Position numbers and translations under genes: made by a program
Part shown: piece by piece, positions 54,269 through 62,769 of the stretch
Position numbering within the stretch: position 1 is the first letter of the stretch
How the letters are laid out: every line of letters begins with the position of its first letter
Source: Bacteroidota bacterium
GTDB taxonomy: Bacteria; Bacteroidota; Bacteroidia; Chitinophagales; Chitinophagaceae
Assembly (NCBI GenBank): GCA_018970395.1
Contig: JAGWWM010000009.1
Span: 1-64,000 of the forward strand
Length of the DNA stretch: 64,000 nt
Direction: 5' to 3'
Notes under the pieces: model-generated
What the model was told of the DNA's origin: nothing
The model's database searches: none
The model's input: the letters and a program-made list of their open reading frames with translations, nothing else

Positions 54269-54601
54269 ATGTCAACCAGATTCAAAGCTAAGTTCAACGT
54301 TCGCAAGGGAGATTCAGTAGTAGTCATTACCGGCGATGATAAAGACCTTAAAAAGCCTCGTACTGTGCTGGAAGTTTTTCCGGAAGATGCACGCGTACTG
54401 GTGGAAGGGGTAAATATCGTATCCCGTCATACCAAACCTTCTGCTCAAAATACCAAAGGCGGTATTGTAAAGAAAGAAGCACCCATCCATATTTCCAATG
54501 TGAAATTATGGGATGGCAAGCAGGCTACTAAAGTAAAACGTACCCGCGAGAATGGTAAACTCGTAAGGGTTTCCAAGAAATCAGGACAACCGATTCAATA
54601 A
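54269..54601 (+). CDS. rplX: 50S ribosomal protein L24 (110 aa)
   Basis: Assembly-initiating protein with a KOW motif at residues 8-35 ([20 protein letters not shown], then TVLEVFPED). [20 protein letters not shown] and [16 protein letters not shown] follow. Normal size. Confidence 0.97.
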   Translation: MSTRFKAKFNVRKGDSVVVITGDDKDLKKPRTVLEVFPEDARVLVEGVNIVSRHTKPSAQNTKGGIVKKEAPIHISNVKLWDGKQATKVKRTRENGKLVRVSKKSGQPIQ

Positions 54602-54624
54602 TTGAAAAAAGAAAACAGCATAAT

Positions 54625-55203
54625 ATGAGTGCCGGAAAATACACGCCGCGTTTGGCGAGCAAATACAAAAACGAAGTCGTTCCTGCTTTAATGAAGCGTT
54701 TCAGCTATAAAAGCGTTATGCAGGTTCCCCGTCTTGAAAAAATCTGTCTGAACAGAGGGGTTAACGGCGCGGTGAACGATAAAAAAATGATTGATACTGC
54801 GATAGATGAACTCACGCTTATCACCGGTCAGAAAGCGGTAGCCACTGCATCTAAAAAAGATATTTCGAATTTCAAACTCAGAAAAGGAATGCCTATCGGC
54901 GCAAGGGTAACATTACGCGGCGTCAATATGTACGAATTTCTGGATCGTTTAATTGCTGCTTCTCTTCCCCGTGTGCGTGATTTCAAAGGCGTTAACGACA
55001 AATCTTTCGACGGCAGAGGAAATTACACGATGGGTGTAACAGAACAAATCATTTTCCCCGAGATTGATATTGACAAGGTAAATAAAATTACCGGACTGGA
55101 TATCACTTTTGTAACGACCGCTTCCAGCAATGAAGAAGCCTACGAATTACTGAAAGAGCTCGGAATGCCTTTCAAAAATGTAAAAAAAGATTCACAAGCA
55201 TAA
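54625..55203 (+). CDS. rplE: 50S ribosomal protein L5 (192 aa)
   Basis: Central protuberance protein binding 5S rRNA. It starts [20 protein letters not shown] and contains [40 protein letters not shown], and [21 protein letters not shown] short extra C-terminal tail ([10 protein letters not shown]) makes it slightly longer than the common 179-186 aa. Confidence 0.97.
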   Translation: MSAGKYTPRLASKYKNEVVPALMKRFSYKSVMQVPRLEKICLNRGVNGAVNDKKMIDTAIDELTLITGQKAVATASKKDISNFKLRKGMPIGARVTLRGVNMYEFLDRLIAASLPRVRDFKGVNDKSFDGRGNYTMGVTEQIIFPEIDIDKVNKITGLDITFVTTASSNEEAYELLKELGMPFKNVKKDSQA

Positions 55204-55212
55204 AATTAATAT

Positions 55213-55482
55213 ATGGCTAAAAAATCAGTAACAGCCCGTCAACACAAAAGAGAACGTTTGGTGGCTCAATATGCGGAAAAAAGAGCTGCTTTGAAAAAAG
55301 CAGGTGATTATGCCGCATTGGATGAACTGCCAAAAAATGCTTCTCCGGTTCGTTTGAAAAACCGTTGTCAGCTTACCGGTCGTCCCAAAGGATATATCCG
55401 CTATTTCGGTATTTCCCGTGTGATTTTCCGCGACATGGCGCTGAACGGAAAGATTCCGGGCGTAAAAAAAGCCAGCTGGTAA
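55213..55482 (+). CDS. rpsN: 30S ribosomal protein S14, zinc-free type (89 aa)
   Basis: Head protein. [20 protein letters not shown] and the C-terminal [20 protein letters not shown] with [15 protein letters not shown] are typical. Only one cysteine occurs where zinc-type S14 has CxxC-CxxC, so this is the longer C-minus form. A 70-bp gap with a hairpin follows. Confidence 0.97.
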   Translation: MAKKSVTARQHKRERLVAQYAEKRAALKKAGDYAALDELPKNASPVRLKNRCQLTGRPKGYIRYFGISRVIFRDMALNGKIPGVKKASW

Positions 55483-55490
55483 AAACAAGC

Positions 55491-55519
55491 ACCGTGCAGG
55501 TTTGAATATGATGTACGGT
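55491..55519 (+). other. Hairpin in the rpsN-rpsH gap
   Basis: ACCGTGCA (55491-55498) pairs with TGTACGGT (55512-55519), 8 bp with one G-U, and is followed by TTTTAAAATTATTT. It could be a weak attenuator or an S8-type regulatory site; no evidence decides. Confidence 0.4.
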
Positions 55520-55552
55520 TTTAAAATTATTTGATCATTCAATCAACAAAAA

Positions 55553-55951
55553 ATGGTAACAGATCCTATTGCAGATTTTCTCACTCGCGTTCGTAACGCA
55601 CAAATGGCAGGTCACCGCATTGTAGAAATACCTGCTTCAAACCTCAAAAAACGTATTACTGAAATTTTGTACGATCAGGGATATATCTTGAAGTATAAAT
55701 TCGAAGAAGATAACAAACAAGGTGTCATCAAAATTGCATTGAAATACGATGCTCAAACACGTCAGCCTGCAATTCAGGCTTTAGAGCGCGTGAGTCGTCC
55801 TGGTTTGCGTCAGTATTCTAAACCGGCTGATTTTGTAAGAGTTAAAAATGGCTTGGGTATTGCAATCGTGAGTACTTCTAAAGGAGTAATGACCGATAAG
55901 CAAGCGAAAGCAAGCAATGTAGGCGGAGAAGTTCTTTGCCACGTTTATTAA
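55553..55951 (+). CDS. rpsH: 30S ribosomal protein S8 (132 aa)
   Basis: 16S rRNA central-domain binder, and in E. coli the repressor of the spc operon. TDPIADFLTRVRNAQMAGHR at the start and KNGLGIAIVSTSKGVMTDKQ with GGEVLCHVY at the end are diagnostic. The start codon is ATG 55553, 70 bp after rpsN. Confidence 0.98.
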   Translation: MVTDPIADFLTRVRNAQMAGHRIVEIPASNLKKRITEILYDQGYILKYKFEEDNKQGVIKIALKYDAQTRQPAIQALERVSRPGLRQYSKPADFVRVKNGLGIAIVSTSKGVMTDKQAKASNVGGEVLCHVY

Positions 55952-56039
55952 TAATTAAGAATGACTGCCGATAATCTAAGGGCGCTATACGGCAACTGAA
56001 AACGGCAAGCAAAATTGTAAATAGAATAAATTTTAAATT

Positions 56040-56594
56040 ATGTCTCGTATAGGTAAAAAACCGGTTCCTGTTCCACAGGGTGTTACCATCACCGTGGGAA
56101 AAGATAATGTGATTACGGTAAAAGGTCCCAAAGGGGAACTGAAAGAAGCAATTGATCGCGATATTACTGTTGAAGTAGTAGATGGCAATGTTACTTTCAA
56201 ACGTCCTACTGATCAAGGTCGTCACCGTGCTTTGCATGGTTTATACCGTTCATTGGTTAGCAACATGGTAAAAGGAGTAACCGAAGGGTTTGTTCGTCAG
56301 CTTGAATTGGTAGGGGTAGGTTATAAAGCGGCCAATCAGGGCAATGTGCTTGACCTGGCATTGGGTTATTCTCACAATATCATTTTTGAAGTTCCCAAAG
56401 AACTGAAAGTAGCGACTTCTCAGGAAAAAGGACAAAACCCCATGATTGCTTTGGAAGGAATTGACAAACAGCTGATCGGACAGGTAGCAGCTAAGTTACG
56501 CAGTCTGCGTAAGCCTGAGCCCTACAAAGGTAAAGGGGTTAAATATGTGGGTGAGGTTATTCGTCGTAAAGCCGGTAAAGCTGCAGGTAAATAA
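56040..56594 (+). CDS. rplF: 50S ribosomal protein L6 (184 aa)
   Basis: Two-domain protein at the factor-binding site. SRIGKKPVPVPQGVTITVGK, the middle HRALHGLYRSLVSNMVKGVT, LELVGVGYKAANQG, and the C-terminal KPEPYKGKGVKYVGEVIRRK are intact. It follows an 88-bp gap and precedes a 73-bp gap that holds a 7-bp hairpin. Confidence 0.98.
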   Translation: MSRIGKKPVPVPQGVTITVGKDNVITVKGPKGELKEAIDRDITVEVVDGNVTFKRPTDQGRHRALHGLYRSLVSNMVKGVTEGFVRQLELVGVGYKAANQGNVLDLALGYSHNIIFEVPKELKVATSQEKGQNPMIALEGIDKQLIGQVAAKLRSLRKPEPYKGKGVKYVGEVIRRKAGKAAGK

Positions 56595-56629
56595 ACTTAA
56601 AGCCCTGTTCAAACAGATCATTGTTCATC

Positions 56630-56650
56630 TCTTCTGGCAGTATCAGAAGA
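56630..56650 (+). other. Hairpin in the rplF-rplR gap
   Basis: TCTTCTG (56630-56636) and CAGAAGA (56644-56650) form a perfect 7-bp stem with a 7-nt loop, 18 nt before the rplR ATG. No T-run. Confidence 0.45.
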
Positions 56651-56667
56651 ACTAATAAAGAAAGCAA

Positions 56668-57027
56668 ATGAAAACAGATAACAAAGTTGTAAGAAGAAAA
56701 AAAATTCGCCACGGTATTCGTAAGAAAGTAGCGGGAAGTGCACAAAAGCCGCGCTTATCCGTGTTTCGCAGCAACACTGACATTTATGTACAGCTGATTG
56801 ATGATGTAACCGGAACAACCCTTGCTTCCGCTTCTTCTAAGGATAAGGATGTGAAAGCGCAAAAAGTAAATAAAGTAGAGAAAAGCAAACTCGTTGGAAC
56901 TGCCATCGCAGGAAAAGCTTCTTCCCTTGGTATCAGTGCAGTCGTTTTCGACAGAGGCGGTTATCTGTATCATGGTCGAGTGAAAGCAGTAGCTGATGGT
57001 GCAAGAGAGGGAGGACTCCAATTTTAA
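56668..57027 (+). CDS. rplR: 50S ribosomal protein L18 (119 aa)
   Basis: 5S rRNA-binding protein. [51 protein letters not shown] and [20 protein letters not shown] are typical. Full length. Confidence 0.97.
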   Translation: MKTDNKVVRRKKIRHGIRKKVAGSAQKPRLSVFRSNTDIYVQLIDDVTGTTLASASSKDKDVKAQKVNKVEKSKLVGTAIAGKASSLGISAVVFDRGGYLYHGRVKAVADGAREGGLQF

Positions 57028-57053
57028 TTATCAAACTCAACAAATTTAATTAC

Positions 57054-57572
57054 ATGTCTAAATTATTGACTAATAAAGTAAAGCCGGGAGAACTCGAACT
57101 CAAAGACAAAGTGGTGGCCATTAATCGTGTGGTCAAAACAACTAAGGGTGGGAGAACATTCAGTTTCTCTGCACTGGTGGTAGTTGGCAATGAGAAAGGA
57201 GTGGTAGGGCACGGATTAGGCAAAGCCAAAGAAGTGCAGGAGGCGATTACCAAAGGCATTGAAGATGCTAAAAAGAATCTTATCAAAGTTCCCGTAATGC
57301 ATGGTACTATTCCGCATGATCAGCTGGCTAAGGAAGGAGCTGCTAAGGTTTTAATCAAACCTGCTGCGCATGGTACCGGTGTGATTGCAGGAGGCAGCAT
57401 GCGTGCTGTATTAGAGAGCGCTGGAGTTACCGACGTGTTGGCAAAATCACTTGGTTCAGCCAATCCGCACAACGTGGTAAAAGCGACTTTCAAAGCCCTC
57501 GCTTTATTACGTGAGCCGGTTGCAGTTGCGAAAACCAGACATTTAGGTTTGAAGAAAGTTTTTAACGGATAA
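57054..57572 (+). CDS. rpsE: 30S ribosomal protein S5 (172 aa)
   Basis: Accuracy protein at the mRNA entry. The double-stranded-RNA-binding-like N-domain has [20 protein letters not shown] and [20 protein letters not shown]. The C-domain has [20 protein letters not shown] and [19 protein letters not shown]. Full length. Confidence 0.98.
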   Translation: MSKLLTNKVKPGELELKDKVVAINRVVKTTKGGRTFSFSALVVVGNEKGVVGHGLGKAKEVQEAITKGIEDAKKNLIKVPVMHGTIPHDQLAKEGAAKVLIKPAAHGTGVIAGGSMRAVLESAGVTDVLAKSLGSANPHNVVKATFKALALLREPVAVAKTRHLGLKKVFNG

Positions 57573-57634
57573 TATCCTCATTGATATCCGGTATTACCGG
57601 AGATGCATGCACAACAAGCAAAATAAATCTGAAG

Positions 57635-57820
57635 ATGAAAAAAATTAAAATAACCCTGGTGAAAAGTCCAATCGACCGCCCCGAGCGTCAGAAACTTACG
57701 CTGAAGGCGTTGGGACTGAATAAAACAAATTCCGCTAAAGAAGTGGAAGCAACACCACAAATTTTAGGTATGGTTCAGAAAGTGAATCATTTGGTGAAAG
57801 TGGAGGAGGTTAATTCTTAA
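57635..57820 (+). CDS. rpmD: 50S ribosomal protein L30 (61 aa)
   Basis: Small ferredoxin-like-fold protein. KKIKITLVKSPIDRPERQKL and LKALGLNKTNSAKEV match the family. ATG 57635 is the family start; the longer frame from 57581 adds 18 unrelated residues. A 152-bp AT-rich repeat tract follows. Confidence 0.95.
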   Translation: MKKIKITLVKSPIDRPERQKLTLKALGLNKTNSAKEVEATPQILGMVQKVNHLVKVEEVNS

Positions 57821-57912
57821 TTAAGAATTAGTAATTAATAATTAATAATAATCAGTTGCCAATAATTACTAATTTTTAATTCTTAATTACTAATTACTAA
57901 TTACTAATTCAT
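57821..57912. repeat. AATTAGTAATTA word-repeat tract inside the ribosomal operon
   Basis: Between rpmD and rplO. The left half has AAGAATTAGTAATTAATAATT. The right half carries the reverse complement words (AATTACTAATTTTTAATTCTT, then ACTAATTACTAATTACTAAT), so the tract can form an imperfect long hairpin. A GGGG/CCCC hairpin follows at about 57937-57949. Confidence 0.75.
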
Positions 57913-57972
57913 CACTTATTACTAATTCAAACAGCGAGGGGTGATTCCCCGTAAGTATAAAAATCAAATAGC

Positions 57973-58422
57973 ATGAAACTGCACAATTTACAACCTGCCA
58001 AAGGTTCAACACACAAGGAAAAAAGATTAGGTAGAGGGGAAGCTTCCGGTAAAGGGGGTACTTCTACTAAAGGTAACAAAGGGGGACAGAGTCGTACCGG
58101 TTACAAAAGCAAAATGGCGCATGAGGGTGGACAGATGCCAATACAGCGTCGCGTTCCTAAGCGCGGATTCAAGAATCCGGACAGAGTAGAATACCGTGTA
58201 TTTAATCTGGGTCAAATTGAGCAGTTGCTTGAAAAATACGGATTGACAGAATTCTCTCCCGAGAACTTATACACCAATGCGCTTATCAGCAGAACAGATC
58301 TGATAAAAATATTGGGAACAGGAGAAATTAAAACCAAACTGAACTTCAGAGTACATGCGGTGAGCGAAAAAGCGAAGTCAGCTATTGAAGCAGCAGGTGG
58401 TTCGGTTGAAATAGTCAAGTAA
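57973..58422 (+). CDS. rplO: 50S ribosomal protein L15 (149 aa)
   Basis: Late-assembly protein with a Gly-rich N-terminal extension. KLHNLQPAKGSTHKEKRLGR, GEASGKGGTSTKGNKGGQSR, the PIQRRVPKRGFKNPDRVEYR segment, and the C-terminal AVSEKAKSAIEAAGGSVEIV are typical. Separated from rpmD by the repeat tract. Confidence 0.97.
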   Translation: MKLHNLQPAKGSTHKEKRLGRGEASGKGGTSTKGNKGGQSRTGYKSKMAHEGGQMPIQRRVPKRGFKNPDRVEYRVFNLGQIEQLLEKYGLTEFSPENLYTNALISRTDLIKILGTGEIKTKLNFRVHAVSEKAKSAIEAAGGSVEIVK

Positions 58423-58490
58423 TTTTTCCGATATTTGCTTTGCTCATTTAATTTGAGCCATTGCAATCACATTCAAACGATTTCAATTCA

Positions 58491-59834
58491 GTGAAAAAAT
58501 TTCTTCAAACCCTTAAAAATATCTGGTCGATTGCCGAGCTGAAAGACAAGATAGTCTATACGGTGCTTCTGTTGCTGGTGTACAGAGTAGGAGCTCATAT
58601 CGTTTTGCCCGGTGTTGATCCCGGTGCTTTGAGTCAGCTCAATACCAAAGCAAAAGAAGGCATATTAGGGATATTTGATTCATTTGCGGGGGGCGCTTTT
58701 TCCAGTGCCTCAATTTTCGCATTGGGAATTATGCCCTATATCTCTGCTTCCATCTTTATGCAACTGATGAGTATCCTCGTTCCTCAGTTTCAGAAATTAC
58801 AGAAAGAAGGAGAAAGCGGAAGGAAAAAAATCAATCAGTGGACCAGATACCTTACTGTAATAGTAACGATATTTCAGGCAAGCGCCTATGTGGCTTATCT
58901 GAAAGATCCGCAAGTAGCAGGCGGTGCCATTCTTGAATCATTCAGTGCTTATTTCTGGTTATCTACAACCATCGTTCTTACTGCAGGTACCATGTTCGTG
59001 ATGTGGCTGGGTGAGAAAATTACCGACAAAGGTTTAGGAAACGGAACTTCGCTGATCATTATGATTGGTATTCTTGCCCGTTTCCCTGCATCTATTGCTG
59101 CAGAATTTGATTCTAAAATGAACAGAGGCGGTGGCGGATTATTGATATTCATGATTGAGATTGCTTTGTTTATAGCAGTCATCATGGGATTGATTGTGTT
59201 GGTACAAGGCGTTCGTAAGATTGCCATCAATTATGCCAAACAAATTGTAGGAAATCGTCAGGTTGGCGGTGCCCGTCAGTTCCTTCCCATTAAAGTCAAC
59301 AGTGCAGGTGTAATGCCTATCATCTTTGCTCAGGCAATCATGTTCCTTCCTACGTTACTGACCGGTTTTCAGTCCACCAAAGGATTGGCAGCCGTTTTAA
59401 GTGATCACGGTAATTTCTGGTATATGCTGATTTATTCAGTGCTTGTGATTGGATTTACTTTTCTCTATACCGCATTGATCTTTAATCCGAAGCAGATTGC
59501 AGATAATCTGAAGCAGAATAACGGATTTATTCCCGGTGTTAAACCAGGACAGCCTACAGCAGATTATATTGGTGCAGTGATGGATAGAGTTACATTGCCC
59601 GGTGCTATCTTTTTAGCAGCTGTGGGTATATTGCCCGGTATTGCCAAAAATGCCGGCGTTACCAGTGGCTTCTCTACTTTCTTTGGAGGTACTTCTTTAT
59701 TGATTATGGTGGGTGTGGTATTGGACACTTTACAGCAGATAGAAACCCATTTGCTGATGCGTCAGTATGATGGTTTGATGAAAGGAGGAAGAATACAAGG
59801 TCGTCAGACGATGACTTCTCCTATAGAGGCTTGA
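58491..59834 (+). CDS. secY: Protein translocase subunit SecY, GTG start (447 aa)
   Basis: Channel of the Sec translocon with ten membrane helices. The plug region GGAFSSASIFALGIMPYISA and the loop SGRKKINQWTRYLTVIVT are clear, as are GEKITDKGLGNGTSLIIMIG and the C-terminal THLLMRQYDGLMKGGRIQGR. GTG 58491 gives KKFLQTLKNIWSIAELKDK, the usual Bacteroidota start. A longer TTG start at 58461 adds ten residues not expected in the family. Last gene before the operon terminator. Confidence 0.95.
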   Translation: MKKFLQTLKNIWSIAELKDKIVYTVLLLLVYRVGAHIVLPGVDPGALSQLNTKAKEGILGIFDSFAGGAFSSASIFALGIMPYISASIFMQLMSILVPQFQKLQKEGESGRKKINQWTRYLTVIVTIFQASAYVAYLKDPQVAGGAILESFSAYFWLSTTIVLTAGTMFVMWLGEKITDKGLGNGTSLIIMIGILARFPASIAAEFDSKMNRGGGGLLIFMIEIALFIAVIMGLIVLVQGVRKIAINYAKQIVGNRQVGGARQFLPIKVNSAGVMPIIFAQAIMFLPTLLTGFQSTKGLAAVLSDHGNFWYMLIYSVLVIGFTFLYTALIFNPKQIADNLKQNNGFIPGVKPGQPTADYIGAVMDRVTLPGAIFLAAVGILPGIAKNAGVTSGFSTFFGGTSLLIMVGVVLDTLQQIETHLLMRQYDGLMKGGRIQGRQTMTSPIEA

Positions 59835-59855
59835 GGATATTAAAATATTGAACTG

Positions 59856-59880
59856 CCCCGGCCGTAGGCCGGGGTTTTTT
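59856..59880 (+). terminator. Strong rho-independent terminator of the ribosomal operon
   Basis: CCCCGGCC and GGCCGGGG form a perfect 8-bp stem around GTA and are followed by six T, 21 nt after the secY stop. Confidence 0.95.
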
Positions 59881-59890
59881 ATGAAAGGGG

Positions 59891-59966
59891 TTGTCGGTTA
59901 ACTGTTGTCGGTTAACTGTTGGAAAACGAATCAACAAATCAACAAATAAACGAATCAACAAACTAC
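59891..59966. repeat. Tandem 14-bp repeat and CGAATCAACAAA word-repeat tract before map
   Basis: TTGTCGGTTAACTG occurs twice head-to-tail (59891-59904, 59905-59918). Words of the type CGAATCAACAAA follow up to the map start. A similar tract lies at 62724-62767. Confidence 0.8.
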
Positions 59967-59967
59967 A

Positions 59968-60771
59968 ATGATTCACTACAGAACTCCGGCGGAAATTGAA
60001 CTGATTCGGAAAAGTGCGTTGCTGGTGGGCGAAGCGATTGCGTCCGCCTGCGCGTTAATTAAACCCGGTATAACGACGATGCAGCTGAACGCGCAGGTGG
60101 AAGATTTTATCCTGAAACATGGCGCCGTTCCCTCCTTTAAAAATTACAAATCTTATCCCTACGCTACCTGTATCTCCGTGAATGACGCGGTAGTACATGG
60201 CTTCCCTACCAATGAACCCTTGAAAGAAGGAGATGTGGTTTCTATTGATGCAGGTGTTTACCTTAATGGCTATCATGGCGACAGTGCCTACACTTTCCTG
60301 CTGAAGGGAGATACGCCGGAGGCAGTGAAAAAACTTTTAAAGGTCACAAAGGAATCGTTGTACTTAGGTATTCAGAAAGCAATGCACGGCAGCAGAGTGG
60401 GAGATATCTCTTATGCGATTCAGCAATTTACCGAAAAAGAAAACGGATATGGCGTTGTCAGAGAGCTCGTAGGACATGGCATCGGAAGAAACCTGCATGA
60501 AGATCCGCAGGTGCCCAATTTCGGTAAACGAGGAACGGGCGCCAAGCTGAAAGACGGAACGGTCATTGCCATTGAACCCATGATCAATCTCGGCACCAAA
60601 GATGTATTTCATGATAAAGACGGATGGACAGTTCGTACTTCAGATCGTCAGCCCTCCGCCCACTTTGAACACACGGTGGCCGTGAAAAAAAGCAAAGCGG
60701 ATATCCTCTCCTCTTTTGAGGCGATAGAAGCTGCTGAAAAAGCAAATGAATATCTGGAGCTGATCAATTGA
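59968..60771 (+). CDS. map: Methionine aminopeptidase, type I (267 aa)
   Basis: Removes the initiator methionine from nascent proteins. The five metal ligands of the pita-bread fold are all present: Asp94 and Asp105 (SIDAGVYLNGYHGDSAY), His170 (ELVGHGIGRNLHEDP), Glu203 (VIAIEPMINLG) and Glu234 (SAHFEHTVAVK). Length is typical. In many Bacteroidota map is followed by infA, rpmJ and the alpha operon. Here a convergent gene follows, overlapping by 8 bp, and a terminator separates it from secY. Confidence 0.96.
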   Translation: MIHYRTPAEIELIRKSALLVGEAIASACALIKPGITTMQLNAQVEDFILKHGAVPSFKNYKSYPYATCISVNDAVVHGFPTNEPLKEGDVVSIDAGVYLNGYHGDSAYTFLLKGDTPEAVKKLLKVTKESLYLGIQKAMHGSRVGDISYAIQQFTEKENGYGVVRELVGHGIGRNLHEDPQVPNFGKRGTGAKLKDGTVIAIEPMINLGTKDVFHDKDGWTVRTSDRQPSAHFEHTVAVKKSKADILSSFEAIEAAEKANEYLELIN

Positions 60772-61663
60772 GTTTTATAAGTTTCAAAGCTATGCCATCA
60801 TTGATTGTAATGGTCAGCTCTTTTTTAGTGGTGTCTAATTCACCTGTAATCTGTAAGATAGGATCGGCAGCAGTAAATTTATATGGAGACACAACATTTA
60901 GGAGAACTATGGTATTAGGTTTCTTATAACCTAATTTTTCATCATAATAATCTAAATTTCCTCTTTCATTATAGATCCATGCTAAATGGTTGGAATCTAA
61001 ATAATTAATAAGTGAGTTTCCTTGTATCCAAAAGTGTGCAAATCTTTCCTTTTCATAAAATCCGGAAACTTCCTCATTAGTTTGTGAATACAAACCAACA
61101 AAATTCCAGGCATCACCAGATAGTTGTTGAGCTATTTTCGTGCTATCGCTTTTTGTAGCAAATTTAGCAGTGTCACTTTTTAGAGAAAATTTAGCGGTAT
61201 CACTTTTTAGAGAAAATTTAGCAGTATCACTAAGTTTTGACGATCTCGTCGTATCACTATAGTTAGCACTTGGAACAGATAATATCTCCGTTATGCTTTT
61301 GATAGTATTTATCTCAATAAATCTTTCTCCAATTTGATTTGGATCTATCTCAGTTTGTAAGAAAAGAGGTTGTCCCCAATTAATTGAATTAAAATTACCG
61401 GAAATTCTTTGACCGCCTCCAATCTGAAGACTAATGAGTCCGTTCGCATTACTTTTTATTTGGTGTGTTTCAACGTAAAGTGCTGTTCCATTGATACTTT
61501 TTAGAAGGCTTATTCTTACAGATATTTCTCTAACAATGAGAGGTGTCCCTGTAATTTTATCAAAAACTACTGCCTGGTAGCTTATTTTTTTTGAAGGGGT
61601 ATTTTGTGCGACGCAGTTTATTGAAAAACAGATAATGAACAAGACCGGAAAAAATTTTCTCAT
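60764..61663 (-). CDS. Hypothetical secreted protein with 9-residue repeats (299 aa)
   Basis: Signal peptide at residues 1-20 (FPVLFIICFSINCVAQ). The N-terminal domain SYQAVVFDKITGTPLIVREI and VRISLLKSINGTALYVETHQ with INWGQPLFLQTEIDP is common in Bacteroidota surface or tail-fibre-like proteins and has no assigned function that I know. It is followed by tandem SDTAKFSLK repeats (residues about 145-175). The C-terminal domain looks all-beta (GNSLINYLDSNHLAWIYNER; LDTTKKELTITINDGIA). Its stop lies inside the last codons of convergent map. Confidence 0.72.
   Translation of the reverse strand: MRKFFPVLFIICFSINCVAQNTPSKKISYQAVVFDKITGTPLIVREISVRISLLKSINGTALYVETHQIKSNANGLISLQIGGGQRISGNFNSINWGQPLFLQTEIDPNQIGERFIEINTIKSITEILSVPSANYSDTTRSSKLSDTAKFSLKSDTAKFSLKSDTAKFATKSDSTKIAQQLSGDAWNFVGLYSQTNEEVSGFYEKERFAHFWIQGNSLINYLDSNHLAWIYNERGNLDYYDEKLGYKKPNTIVLLNVVSPYKFTAADPILQITGELDTTKKELTITINDGIALKLIKLN
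61143..61232 (-). repeat. 27-bp tandem repeats encoding SDTAKFSLK units
   Basis: Three to four copies of a 27-bp unit, two of them almost identical (differing at one base in the AGC(A/G)GTA part). In-frame expansion or contraction would change a linker or stalk length. Confidence 0.8.
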
Positions 61664-61809
61664 AATGTTAGTTTACAATGTTAAACAAATATAATAGAAA
61701 TTTTGAATCTTTTTCAGCAGGCATAATTAATCTCATTTTGCAGATCTTTGTAAATAGTGAACCCACATCTCATCATCATCGGCGGTGGCAAAAAGAATCA
61801 GCCATCAAC

Positions 61810-61831
61810 ACTCCGCCCTTTAGGGCGGAGT
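61810..61831. repeat. Perfect 9-bp palindrome downstream of the DUF2911 gene
   Basis: ACTCCGCCC and GGGCGGAGT around TTTA, 15 bp beyond the stop of the minus-strand gene. No T-run on either side. It is similar to the palindrome after holA. Confidence 0.6.
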
Positions 61832-61845
61832 TGGTAAGCCCAATC

Positions 61846-62679
61846 TTATTTCAAAGAATCCAGTAATTTTTTATTGTGCTGAACGTAGGTGTCATCCTGC
61901 TCTTCAGTCGCAAGCTCCAGTGATTTCAGAGCCGCTTCCTTAGCTTCTTTTTTCTTTCCCAATTTTTCAAGCGCTACCGCTTTTCTATAATATATCCAGT
62001 AAGCTTTTGGATTGTTTGCAATCGCTTTGTCGAGCCAGATAACTGCCTGATTCAAATCTTTGCCGTTGTCAATATAATAGGCGGCTCCGCTGAAATACGG
62101 ACGGTTATCTTTGATTAAAACCTGTTCAATTTGCTTCATGACCCGACTGTCAATTTCTGTTTTGATGGGGAGAGAAACGCTCATGTTTTCCCAACTTAAG
62201 AGAAGATCACAGGATGTGGCAGCCACATTCGCTATTTCAATAGTGAAGCTCTCAACTGCTTCTTTCAATGATTTTACAGCAGCATTTACACGCACTACAT
62301 CTTCTTCCTGCTTGTATTCAGCCGGCGAAGTAACATCCGTTTGTTTCGAAACGATGATCGTCCATTCATTCGTGCCGGGAATCGTTAAGAGTCCGTATTT
62401 GCCGGGCTTTACCGTAACGCCACCAATGATTACTTCATCCGAAAATTGGATGGTTGAAGCGGAATTGGCACCCGTACGCCATACTTTTCCATAAGGCACC
62501 AGGTCTCCGAAAATCGTTCTTCCTTTTTTGGATGGACGGCTGTAGTTAATCTCAATGTTTCCCAATCCAAAATCTTGTTTGATATATTGAGCAGGAGAGG
62601 GCGCAGGTACTTTTAACTGTTGGGCGAAACCCAGTTGCAAGGTGCCAATGGCGGATAAAAGCAATATCAATCTTTTCAT
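61846..62679 (-). CDS. DUF2911 domain protein with TPR-like tail, secreted (277 aa)
   Basis: Signal peptide MKRLILLLSAIGTLQLGFAQQ. The DUF2911 domain spans about residues 40-180: IEINYSRPSKKGRTIFGDLV, YGKVWRTGANSASTIQFSDE, and VKPGKYGLLTIPGTNEWTII are its signature. The function of the family is unknown. The last 70 residues form a tetratricopeptide-like pair of helices (LNQAVIWLDKAIANNPKAYW). ATG 62679 was chosen over the frame from 62736 because it starts the signal peptide directly. A TACATTTA box lies on the minus strand at 62704-62711. Confidence 0.87.
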   Translation of the reverse strand: MKRLILLLSAIGTLQLGFAQQLKVPAPSPAQYIKQDFGLGNIEINYSRPSKKGRTIFGDLVPYGKVWRTGANSASTIQFSDEVIIGGVTVKPGKYGLLTIPGTNEWTIIVSKQTDVTSPAEYKQEEDVVRVNAAVKSLKEAVESFTIEIANVAATSCDLLLSWENMSVSLPIKTEIDSRVMKQIEQVLIKDNRPYFSGAAYYIDNGKDLNQAVIWLDKAIANNPKAYWIYYRKAVALEKLGKKKEAKEAALKSLELATEEQDDTYVQHNKKLLDSLK

Positions 62680-62723
62680 CTGTTTTGTTTTAGAATTAAA
62701 GCGTAAATGTAGGAAAGAATTTT

Positions 62724-62767
62724 TCAACGAATCCACGAATCAACAAATAAACAAATCCACGAATCAA
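62724..62767. repeat. CGAATCAACAAA word-repeat tract
   Basis: Degenerate copies of CGAATCCACGAATCAACAAA between two minus-strand genes, in the same strand sense as the tract before map. Confidence 0.75.
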
Positions 62768-62769
62768 CA

